DNA of 64,000 bases from Hygrocybe punicea. Its lineage: Eukaryota; Basidiomycota; Agaricomycetes; Agaricales; Hygrophoraceae. A program made the translations under genes and the position numbers. Where the stretch lies: positions 3,596,001-3,660,000 of the forward strand of contig OY744472.1 in assembly GCA_963556145.1 (NCBI GenBank). Reading direction: 5' to 3'. Below the pieces are notes generated by a model. That model worked only from the letters and a program-made list of their open reading frames with translations, was not told where the DNA came from and searched no databases. Position 1 is the stretch's first letter. Every line of letters begins with the position of its first letter. Shown here piece after piece: positions 10,815 to 20,489 of this stretch.

Positions 10815-11861
10815 CAGGCTCCTGCCAAGCCGAATTTCTGAGGGTGAGAGGCCAGAAGCTAATACAGGTTATACTACCTATAGGGAACTTCCGAAATATT
10901 GGATCTCTGAAAGGGCCTTTTTCAAACTCAGAACTCTTATTCCTCTTGACCCTCTCCAATATGGCTTGAAGAAAATGTTAGTAAACAAAGCCAGCCACAA
11001 TTTTGCTAAGTCCGATTATGGAGTACTTGTGCAAAATACAATTCATACTGTCTAACACAATCCATCCCTTCAGTTAATGAGCTCTGTGAAGCAATTATAG
11101 AAGCTCTGGATCAGAACCCACAGTGATTTGTAGGCCAATTTGCTTTCAGAGATGGCACAGTCCTAATCAGTAATTAAATAATTGATAAAGAAAAGAAATA
11201 TACATTATTGCATGTGCATCTTGTTTTACTGCTGCTGCACTGTTATTTTATCATCCTGGACTCCTGTACATGTACCCTAGTGGTTGAGGTCACTGCTGCT
11301 GTATTTTTCAGAGTCCTAGTTAAGTAATACATGGAAGTGTGCAAATTATGCTGGTGACTATGTCAGTTTAGACATGTCCTGCTTCCATAAACCTCACCTC
11401 AATCACTAGGGTACACGTACAGGAATCCAGGATGATAAAATAACAGTGCAGCAGCAGTAAAACAAGATGCACATGCAATAATGTATATTTCTTTTCTTTA
11501 TCAATTATTTAATTACTGATTAGGACTGTGCCATCTCTGAAAGCAAATTGGCCTACAAATCACTGTGGGTTCTGATCCAGAGCTTCTATAATTGCTTCAC
11601 AGAGCTCATTAACTGAAGGGATGGATTGTGTTAGACAGTATGAATTGTATTTTGCACAAGTACTCCATAATCGGACTTAGCAAAATTGTGGCTGGCTTTG
11701 TTTACTAACATTTTCTTCAAGCCGCTGTAGAGAGGTGAAGGGGAAATAAGAGTACGGAGTTTTAATTAAAGCACGTGTTTTGGTGTTGCCTCTTAAATAT
11801 ATTCGCCTTACGGTATTGGATGGGGCCCCTCACCTCTCAGAAGTGGATTGGCAGGAGCCTG
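10815..11861. mobile_element. Mutator-like foldback (long-TIR) element with 9-bp TSD
   Basis: The ends are CAGGCTCCTGCCAA and its inverse, flanked by a perfect 9-bp duplication TTGTTTACC (10806-10814 and 11862-11870), the size typical of Mutator-like elements. The arms form one long inverted repeat in two zones: an outer zone of about 145 bp with clear divergence and an inner zone (10962-11306 against 11390-11724) that is nearly identical. No transposase is encoded. It ends only 32 bp from the next element. Confidence 0.85.
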
Positions 11862-11971
11862 TTGTTTACCAGACGATTCCAAATTTGCAGGGCATTCAGC
11901 AAGATATTACCAACTGAGTTGGGATGCCTGAAAATGAGATTGCCCAACTGGCTTGGGGATAGCTGAATCAG

Positions 11972-12695
11972 GCTGAGATATATCCTGGCCCAACTCACAT
12001 GGTCCAGGCTGATGTTCCCAGGATATATCCTGGCCCAACTCACATGGTCCAGGCTGGTGTTCCCAGGATATATCCTGGCCCAACTCACATGGTCCAGGCT
12101 GATGTTCTCAGGATATCTCATGGCCCAACTGACACGGTCCAGGCTGGTGTTCCTGGGATATATCCTGGCCCAACTGAGATGGTCCAGGCTGATGTTCCCA
12201 GGATATATCCTGGCCCAACTCACATGGTCCAGGCTGATGTTCTCAGGATATCTCATGGCCCAACTGACACGGTCCAGGCTGGTGTTCCTGGGATATATCC
12301 TGGCCCAACTGAGATGGTCCAGGCTGATGTTCCCAGGATATATCCTGGCCCAACTCACATGGTCCAGGCTGATGTTCTCAGGATATCTCATGGCCCAACT
12401 GACACGGTCCAGGCTGATGTTCCCAGGATATATCCTGGCCCAACTCACATGGTCCAGGCTGATGTTCCCAGGATATATCCTGGCCCAACTCACATGGTCC
12501 AGGCTGATGTTCCCAGGATATATCCTGGCCCAACTCACATGGTCCAGGCTGGTGTTCCCAGGATATATCCTGGCCCAACTCACATGGTCCAGGCTAATAT
12601 TTTCCCCAGCCAACTGGGACTGGTCTAGGCTGGTGCTTCTAGGATATATCTTGGGCCAGCTGAAATGGTCTAGGCTGATGTTTTCAGGATATGTA
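11972..12695. repeat. Left 45-bp minisatellite, about 14 good units plus decayed ones
   Basis: Each unit reads roughly GGTCCAGGCTGATGTTCCC, AGGATATATCCTGG, CCCAACTCACAT. Eight units carry the perfect 16-bp palindrome CCAGGATATATCCTGG. Because 45 is a multiple of three, long open frames appear on both strands with 15-residue repeats; these are by-products. A three-unit, 135-bp higher-order repeat is seen from about 12100 to 12400. Confidence 0.9.
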
Positions 12696-12829
12696 TACCC
12701 TCCTAATTCTCCTCCTAATTATAACAATGTTGGTAACATCAGTGTTCAATTTATGCTGTCAATTCAATACTTTTTTTTCTTTTATTCATATATATATATA
12801 TTCATACCTCAATGTCCTCTTCAGCATCT

Positions 12830-13570
12830 TCTACCTCCAAGTATGGCTTGCTTGTCTTCTTCTTGATGGCAGTTCACCTCTGCTTATCTAAAGCATGCAA
12901 CTCCTATCTGACCTGTGATGGTTGTTTTCCTTCCTCTTGCAATGTGAACCAGTAATGATAAAGCCCATTAGCACATCGGTTTGTAAAGTGTGGTGGCTTC
13001 TTGATAAGGATGTCCATGTTCTGAGGAATAGATCTTGCCTCAAAAACTTGTGAGGATCTTCTTCAATATCCCTCTAGTGTGCAGTGGCAGTTTCACTATA
13101 AAAGGCTGCAAACAAGATTATTATTCTGACAGTATTTTCAGAACCCATCCCAAGTGTAAATTCACGCCACTCATCATAAAAGTCACTATCCTTCCATTTA
13201 GAAAAATGCCTTGAGAATTTAGCCATTAAATCACCATTATCCTTCTCAACATGACTTTCTGACTCCTGGAAATCTCCTACTTTCTTCTTATTTTATTGGG
13301 ATTGTTGCCCATTCTTAAACCAATTGGCAATTTTCTACTGAAGATTAATACATCAGCATGAAAAGAAGCATTATCCAAATGGCACAAACCTTGTCAAGAA
13401 TGTCATTGTCATCAGCTGAAAGTGGTTTTGTTGGCTCTCTTCCTCTTCTTTTGAAGCTGGTGCAACTCTTTGATGTTCAAAGTTTTTCTTTTTCATTGTT
13501 TGTGGTAGTGACATATTTGTTATAGTGAGCTTTGAGTGAGCTTTGAGTATTGCTGAATTTCCCAAGCTAT
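12830..13570 (-). pseudogene. Decayed minus-strand coding remnant, family unknown
   Basis: Read on the minus strand, 13290-13120 gives a coherent protein-like segment containing HFSKWKDSDFYDEWREF and LGMGSENTVRII; 13120-12890 continues with RDIEEDPHKFLRQDLF and SRSHHTLQTDVLMGF after an in-frame stop. A possible intron (about 13393-13343) separates it from a polar exon upstream. The amino-acid composition and conserved-looking aromatic positions argue for a real former gene. I do not recognise the family. Its place inside the composite element suggests a second gene of that element or a nested one. Confidence 0.5.
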
Positions 13571-14239
13571 TGTTTGTGTGGTATGTAGTAGATTAGAGAG
13601 TGAGAGTGAGGTAAGAGAGCTCAGAGAGACCAGAGAGGCTAAAGTGAACTTCAGAAAGCTGGAACAAATATTCTGCAAGATTGCTAGTCAGACCAAACCC
13701 GTGACCCGGCAATTCCTGAGTGATGTGACTAATTCCCACGTCAAAAATCACATGTTTACGATCATGTGATGGTTCAATTTTATTTAAAAACCCCGAAACC
13801 TTCGTGTTTTGCCTTCAGTGCTCTTCCACTTCCACTTCACTCACCCTGGCAGAGAGAGCTGAATTTCTCTGCTAGATGTCAGGGCACCGAAGTCCTGGTG
13901 AGGGTGCAGCTTGTGGATAGTTGCAGGCATTCATTTCTTGACATGTCACCAGTGGGGGGGATGGCCTCTCCACTATTCCTTGGGCATGGGTCCAGGGTGG
14001 GTGACTTCAAGGGTTCTATAGTAATGTAGTTGTAGTTTTTTTCTTGAAGCATGTATTAGATATTATATATATATAGCCCCATGATTTTCAGCACTGCATG
14101 GACCCACGACGGCATACTCCACGAGAAGTCAGCCATCTCCATTGGATGTTGGGGCCGTCGTCATTGCGGTCACGGTTGGATGTCAGCGGGCCTTCACTCA
14201 GACAGCCTACATACCTCGCGAAGCCGGCACACACATCAA
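13571..14239. other. Spacer, nothing supported
   Basis: One open frame (13766-14029) has no recognisable features. No repeats or RNA genes seen. Confidence 0.4.
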
Positions 14240-15235
14240 TTGATGTAGCGGCGTGTTTCGCGAGGTGTTAGTGGCCCTGCAGGGGGTCATTGTGTTGGTG
14301 GGGCCGTCGTCGTCGTCATTGGGCGTTGGCAGCCCTGTTGGGCGTTGCTGGGGCTGTCGTCGTCGTCGTTGGGCATTGGCGGCCCTGGTGGGCGTTGCTG
14401 GGGCCGTCGTCATTGTCGTTGGGCGTTGGCGGCCCTGTTGGGCGTTGCTGGGGCCATCGTCGTCACCGTTTGGTGTTGGCGGCCCTGTTGGATGTGGCGT
14501 TGGGCGTTGATGGGGTGGCCATCATTGTTGGCAGCCCTGTTGGGCATGGTGGGGCCATCGTCGTTGTTGTTCGTTGTTGGCGGCCCTGTTGGTGTGGGGT
14601 TGGGCATTAGTGGGGTGGCCGTCATCATTGGCGGCCCTGTTGGGCGTGGTGGGGCCGTTGTCGTCATCGTTGGGCGTTGGCGGCCCTGTTGGATGCGACG
14701 TTGGGCGTTGTGGGGTGGCCGTTGTCGTTGGCGGCCCTGTTGGTGTGGGGTTGGGCGTTAGTGGGGCTGCCGTCGTTGTTTGCGGCCCTGTTGGGTGTGG
14801 TGGGGCCGTTGTCATCGTTGTTGGGGGCTCCATTGGGCATAGTGGGGCCGTCTTCGTCGTTGTTGAGCGTTGGCGGCCCTGTTGGGCGTTGCTGGGGCCA
14901 TTGTTGCATTGGCGGCCCTGTTGGATACGGTGTTGGGCGTTGGTGAAATGGCTGTCGTCGTTGGGGCCCTGTTGGTGTGGTTTGGGCTTGGAGGGTCGTC
15001 ATCGTCGTCGTCGGGCGTTGGTGGCCCTGTTGCGTGTTGGTGGGGCCATCCTCGTCACCATCGGGCGTTGGTGGCCCTGTTGGATGTGGTGTTGGGCGTT
15101 GGTGGGGTGGTCGTTGTTGTTGACGGCCCTGTTGGGCGTGGTGGGGCTGTGGTTGTTGTTGCTGGGTGTTGGTGTGCTTTGGGGCATTGGTTGGGTCGTT
15201 GTGGTTTTGGGTGTGGGTGAGGCCGTTGGTGACAT
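14240..15235. repeat. GC-rich minisatellite, unit about 50 bp
   Basis: Tandem units built from TTGGCGGCCCTGTTGGGCGT and a GTCGTCGTCGT run. The word GGCCCTG recurs at exact 50-bp spacing near 14331, 14381, 14431 and 14481, then with variable spacing to 15235. Several frames are open on both strands, as expected of a repeat without stop words, so I do not call a gene. Confidence 0.85.
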
Positions 15236-15412
15236 TGTCGCGCGAGAACCTAGGTGAGAGTAGTCAGTAACATAGACTCGGAAAAAACCCAACTGGTACC
15301 TTTGTGCAAGTATTACTGTAAGTCGGATTCATTTCCAAACTCAGGCCTGTTTTGCTCACGTTAAACGTTACTGTAAAGAACAAAAAAGGATGTAATAAAA
15401 TATTATTGCCAT

Positions 15413-16127
15413 TTTCAAAAGTCTTTCGAAAAATAAATCTTTTACAGTAAAGAGGAGAAAGCTAATCAAACATAAGAACTCATGAAATAATGCACCAATT
15501 GACATGGTTTTGGAGAGAAAGTTTTTCTACTCCCTGAAAGCTATCTTGCTGTCTATTTACATTTTTAAAATCTTTGATGTATAGAGAGTCACAGGTGAAT
15601 TGTCATTTTCAGTGACTCCAACTTGTACAACGAATATCTCCCCAACCAATGCTTGGATTGACATGGTTGTGGAGAGAAACTTGTTTTATTTTGCAAGGGC
15701 TACAAGGGCCCATACCATGTCTTTCTGTATTTTGGACTTTAGCAGATCACTGTAATGTTATTTATGCAGAGGGCATTTTTGTGTACTGCTCCTTCAAATT
15801 TTCAAAATACAGAAAAACACAGTATGGGACCTTGTAGCCCTTGCAAAATAAAACAAGTTTCTCTCCACAACCATGTCAATCCAAGCATTGGTTGGGGAGA
15901 TATTCGTTGTAGAAGTTGGAGTCACTGAAAATGACAATTCACCTGTGACTCTCTACACATCAAAGATTTTAAAAATGTAAATAAACAGCAAGATAGCTTT
16001 CAGGGAGTAGAAAAACTTTCTCTCCAAAACCATGTCAATTGGTGCATTATTTCATGAGTTCTTATGTTTGATTGGCTTTCTCCTCTTTAAAAGATTTATT
16101 TTTCAAAAGGTTGTGACTTTTGAAAAC
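15413..16127. mobile_element. Foldback element inside the composite element
   Basis: Inverted arms of about 340 bp: 15413-15750 (from TTTTCAAAAGTC) pairs with 15790-16127 (ending GACTTTTGAAAA) around a short loop. Similarity may extend outward, more diverged, to roughly 15385 and 16150. It has no coding potential. I could not fix a target-site duplication. Confidence 0.8.
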
Positions 16128-16484
16128 AGCATATTAAAACTTACAACTAGGAAGGTGGAGGTAAATGAGAATGAATGAGTGGAGTTGTTGAAATTTGGGT
16201 GGTCCATTGGAGGCAACCTCATTGCAAACCTGTCATTGTTCTGCAACTCCAAATTCACTTCTCTCACTCACTTTTTGACTCTGTCTACTACAATGCCTAT
16301 CACCACAGCTACTACTGCAAGCAAGAAAGCCATTGCACTGCCTCAATTTCAACTCACAAAGGACCTCAGCAATAATAAGACTTGAGTTCCCTTTCAACGA
16401 ATCAGATGATGACCAAGCTGTTCCCCAAATAGCCAGTCTGCCAGTGCAGCCCTTCCCACTGTAACCTAGGGGGGATAAGGAGCC

Positions 16485-17079
16485 ATCAAATATTATAGGC
16501 AGTAATTCCTGTACTAATTGCCTTTTCCAGTGGTGTTGCTCTTGTGGCAATGGTGAAGTATTTTGCTGTGCCTATTGCCCAAGGGTCCTTGGCAGGGACA
16601 ATTGTATCACACTTTCTGTAAGCTCTGGATTTATTTTGAAGAAGGATACCTTTTTTATTTGCCCTAAATGCCATGTAAAATATGACCAGCAAATGAAGAA
16701 CAAAATACCAACACCATACACAGTAAGTAAAAAATGTAAAGCATGTATCCTTCAACTGGCTTCTTTTGAGGGGATTGTTATGGGGGAAGAGATTTGGAAT
16801 GGAACTCAAGCAGAGCTGGGGAATCTTGTCATTCAGGGGGCATGGTGTTCTGTTCATACTTTATCAATTGCTATTCTCAATTTCCGCTTGGCTGATATTC
16901 CAGAAGGGGGAGATCCAGCATTTATGGTATACCATTATCTTCATGCTTATTTTCCAGAGCAGAAGGACCAGCTTCTGAAATATTTTGACATTGACTTCTC
17001 TTTTGATCCATCCAGCTCTGCTTCTATTGGAGCTCAAGAGAGAAAAGTTCAGAAAGTATTATTGGCCTTGCTCAAGTAA
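16485..17079 (+). pseudogene. PHD-like zinc-finger protein fragment of a KDZ-associated gene
   Basis: Reading through 16497-17079 gives a cysteine cluster (CTNC, CCSCGNGEVFCC, YCPRVL, DNC, FICPKCH) with PHD/ADD-like spacing, followed by a folded-looking segment containing LNFRLADIPEGGDPAFMVY, HYLHAYFP and FDIDFSFDP. I recall proteins of this architecture as repeated families in mushroom genomes near KDZ transposons, but cannot confirm it. The frame ends with TAA overlapping a perfect GTAAGT donor at 17076, so another exon may follow. The 5' end is unclear. It may be a decayed but once co-mobilised accessory gene. Confidence 0.5.
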
Positions 17080-17280
17080 GTTTTAAAAATCAATCCTGTC
17101 AGCTTTCCTGCTGATATGAATAAAGGCATGATTTCAAATGGATTATTGTGTTTCTTCACACTCAATCTGATCCAGACACTGGACTGCCACACTACCAAGT
17201 GGACCATGGAGCATCACTGACAATTCCTGTTTGTGTGTTTGAATCTTAACTAACTTGCATCATCATCATCACTCTTTTCC

Positions 17281-18215
17281 ATGCCAAAAAACAAGTTCAG
17301 AAGACACAAAGGAACAATGGTTGAGACAGTATATGTCAAAAAGACCACTTCTAGAGGTGAAGTCAAAATATTAGCCAAAAAGAAACTGAAATTCTCCTCT
17401 CTACAAGAGAATACACAACCAATGATTACAGAACAGATATATATACCAGAAGAAGAGCCAGAAGAACCTCAAGCTTTACAAACTTCAAAAGGAAAGGTAT
17501 ATTCAATTTCTGTTACATGTTCAAATTAAAGTCTATTGAATCAAAATAACAGTCAGAATGATTATCTTCAAGAATGGAAGAACAGATGTACTTGGCCAAA
17601 CTGATAGAGTTAAGCTCCACCAGTAAAGAGCTCATGCATCAAGTATCAGAAGTGTCTTGATTGTTAGCTTGGTAAATGACTGCTTCAAAGATTGTTGTCT
17701 TCAGGTATACCAAGACAATCCCTGTCATAAAATCCAATGTTGGACTGGCCAATTTTTTGATCTTGCTGATCTGGGAGAGTTGGGACTCGTGATAAATCTT
17801 GGGCATGATGGAAATCTGTACCCCCAACACTGAACATCACAATCCTAGGAGGATGTGGAAGTCAAGGATGTGCAGACTGACGAAGCTGACTATGTAATGG
17901 CAGAAGAAGATGTGGATAATGTTTCTCCAACTAGGAGAACATCTATGGCTTTTGTGGAGACCTCTGGAATTTATCAATGGAATGTTGATTGGTGCCAATG
18001 CTCAACTACAGCTCCTCATGACATACAGCTTTGAACATCCAACTCTTTTCAGCAACATCATAACCCTAACCACTACTGCATATACATTTCTGGTTCTTGA
18101 TCAATTCTACATTGATGTGATGGAGTGCAAGACTTCTGCTTTCAACTTGTACTCAAAGCTTAGAAGGTCGACAAACAACAATTATGCACATTTGATACCA
18201 TTAATTTCAAATTAA
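17281..18215 (+). pseudogene. KDZ transposase N-terminus (CxC2-like), degenerate
   Basis: Exon 1 starts at an ATG with MPKNKFRRHKGTMVETVY, then KTTSRGEVKILAKKKLKF and IPEEEPEEPQ, strongly resembling the start of basidiomycete KDZ (Kyakuja-Dileera-Zisupton) proteins. After a probable intron (from 17497, GTATATT) the frame breaks repeatedly, yet family-like pieces remain: YQKCLDC, CCLQVYQDNPCHKI, GLVINLGHDGN, then SMAFVETSGIYQWNVDWCQC near 17942-18003. The cysteine spacing is that of the CxC2 domain. The catalytic transposase half is missing. It lies just inside the right-hand 45-bp array. Confidence 0.7.
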
Positions 18216-18365
18216 AATTCAAACATAAAGGAAATCTTGTCATAGGATCATTATTGTGAATTGATATGTGTGTCAAAGCAATGGAGAAACTTGCTTTGAT
18301 CTGAAATGTGCTGGCTTGGCACATGACCCCACAATTGACTACAAAGATGGTGGTATTGCAGTTGT

Positions 18366-18880
18366 TTGTGGCCCAGGATATATCCTGACAATATTGGCCT
18401 GGACCATCCCAGCTGGGCGAGGATATATCCTGATAGCACCAGCCTAGACCATGTCAATTGGTGCAGGATATATCCTGATAACACCAGCCTAGACCATCTT
18501 AGTTGGCCCAGGATATATCTTGACAATATCAGCCTGGACCATCCCAGCTGGGCCAGGATATAACTTGATAGCACCAGCCTAGACCATCTCAATTGGTGCA
18601 GGATATATCCTGAGAACATCAGCCTGGACCATCTCAGTTGGGCCAGGATATATCCTGGGAACATCAGCCTGGACCATCTCAGTTGGGCCAGGATATATCC
18701 TGGGAATATCAGCCTGGACCATCCCAGCTGGGCCAGGATATAACTTGATAGCACCAGCCTAGACCATCTCAATTGGTGCAGGATATATCCTGAGAACATC
18801 AGCCTGGACCATCTCAGTTGGGCCAGGATATATCCTGGGAACACCAGCCTGGACCATCTCAGTTGGGCCAGGATATATCT
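18366..18880. repeat. Right 45-bp minisatellite, about 12 units, inverted relative to the left array
   Basis: Units read GACCATCTCAGTTGGGCC, AGGATATATCCTGG, GAACATCAGCCTG, the reverse complement of the left-array unit. Three units keep the exact 16-bp palindrome; others differ by one or two bases. A four-unit (180-bp) segment is duplicated (about 18554 and 18734). It ends in the inverted terminal sequence at 18870-18962. Confidence 0.9.
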
Positions 18881-18962
18881 CAGCCTGATTCAGCTATCTC
18901 CAAGCCAGTTGGGTGATCTCATTTTCAGGCATCCCAAGTGAGTTGGTAATATCTTGCTGAAT

Positions 18963-19300
18963 CTGGTGAAATTTGTGCAGATGTCTCCGCAGGCACCGTA
19001 CCAGCACCTCTCTTCAGCCCTCAAGAAAGGACCTGTTACCTTCACCTACTTGAGCCTATGTCGTGCAACTACAAGGCTTGATGAGTTGCAGAAGTGGACG
19101 GTAGCCATGGAGAAGAACATCTGGGCATTTTCAAAGCTACTCATTTCCATCCCACTCCGAACACTGCTTGATTGGTTTCTTCTTCGGCAAAAATTTTCAG
19201 GCAGGGACTGCAAGAAGTTTGTTGACAAAACACAAGGACATCCTTGCAATGGAACTTGATGTGGATTCTGATGTCTTGTGCTCACTATTTAGGTATGTCT
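18963..19300 (+). pseudogene. Coding remnant of unknown family next to the composite element
   Basis: Plus-strand reading gives TRLDELQKWTVAMEKNIW, then a shift of frame near 19195 to LLTKHKDILAMELDVDSD. The residues look like a helical protein but I cannot name it. It starts right at the right boundary, so it may be the gene into which the composite element inserted. Confidence 0.35.
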
Positions 19301-20480
19301 CCCCAGTGTTTTTGTCATTTAACTGTCTGACAAGTTTAGTGGGCCAGTGCTGCGCATGGCATGAACGAGTTCTTTTTTCCTTCTTCCTAATTTCATGATG
19401 AAGTAAGCAATAACATTAAATTGCATAATGCATGTTACATATGGTATAAGACATATAGCATATGTTATATATTGCAAATTATTCTAATAAGCCCACCTTT
19501 CACCTCAGCAACATAAAAGTAGGAAAAATAAAACTACATAGAGTGTCTTGAGTCTTCATCAGCATTCTCTCTTACTGTCATGTCTTTTGTGCTGCTTCAT
19601 CATGCAATATTTTCAGTCATAAAAGAAATAATGTTTAGGGAGCAATAGGTCAACTGCCAAACACAACTGCCTCCTAAACATTATGACAACAATTAACTTA
19701 TATTTGCCCATCTTTATGACCTTGAATGTTACACAGCAGATGATAACATGAAGACAGCTGTGCTTGGTGAATGGGCTAATGTTGCACATGGCATGAATAA
19801 ATTCCTTTTTTTTATTAGATTTTTATTTGTACACTTGTTACTAATATCAATAAGTGATTTTGCTTGAAATATATAATTAGCATATAAGATAATATGTGTA
19901 TACAGCAATATCACATTGAATTTTGTGTTTTAAGTAAAAATCTCAGTACATCAGCGTATTTCTGCTTATATGGCTGATATTTCCATATATAGTAACAATG
20001 GTCACATGTGACTATGACTTCTGTGATCAGCTTAAAGTTTAGCATATATGATGTAAAATTACCCTATATGGTTAGACTGGTCACATGTGACTGTCACTAT
20101 TGTGATCAGCAAAAAATTTGCTATATAATATCAACAATTACCTTATATGGTTAGATTGGTCACAGGTGACTGTCACACCTTGCCCAAAATGGTTATATTA
20201 GTCAGCAGCTCAATTTTCAGCTGATTCTGATAAGAATTGAGGCTGGTACAAATATTTTAAATATATTTTAGAGGTAATTTGTCTTTGTTGAGGCAACCCA
20301 TATTTAGATGCTTATGTAAGCTTGTCCACACATGGCCCCAACTGTATCTGATTTTCCAATATCCGAAGTAGAATCATACCTCTTGCCCAAAAAAAATTTC
20401 TCTCTAGGCAATGCACAAACATTACTTAATTACTTAATTAATTAATTATGAAACCTCACTGAACCAGGTCTGATAAGGAA
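19300..20480. other. AT-rich spacer with an 80-bp, three-copy repeat
   Basis: Between about 19985 and 20185 a unit of roughly 80 bp recurs three times, each with a GGTCACATGTGACT-like core that includes the palindrome GTCACATGTGAC (the third copy has CAGGTGAC) and GTGATCAGC in two of them. The rest is AT-rich without coding support. Confidence 0.5.
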
Positions 20481-20489
20481 CAAGTCTTT

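Larger units (their letters stand above)
11894..18962. mobile_element. Composite 7-kb element with inverted terminal minisatellites, probable KDZ-type transposon
   Basis: The left end (from ATTCAGCAAGATATTACCAA, about 11894-11990) and right end (18870-18962) are inverted copies of a unique sequence of roughly 90 bp. Just inside each lies a 45-bp tandem array, again in opposite orientation. Between them are a zinc-finger gene remnant, a CxC2-type KDZ gene remnant, a 50-bp GC-rich minisatellite, a foldback insertion and a minus-strand coding remnant. Flanks carry near-identical octamers, AAATTTGC (11881-11888) and AAATTTGT (18969-18976), a possible old duplication. Visible: inverted ends and arrays. 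Inferred: that they bound one transposon. Confidence 0.6.

Noticed and set aside
11837..12866. Long open frames on both strands with 15-residue repeats
   Set aside because: The 45-bp unit is a multiple of three and lacks stops, so open frames follow automatically on both strands. No frame has a gene-like start, end or flanking domain.
14207..15292. Several overlapping long open frames in the GC-rich region
   Set aside because: Open in many frames on both strands at once with only low-complexity residues; explained by the 50-bp repeat.
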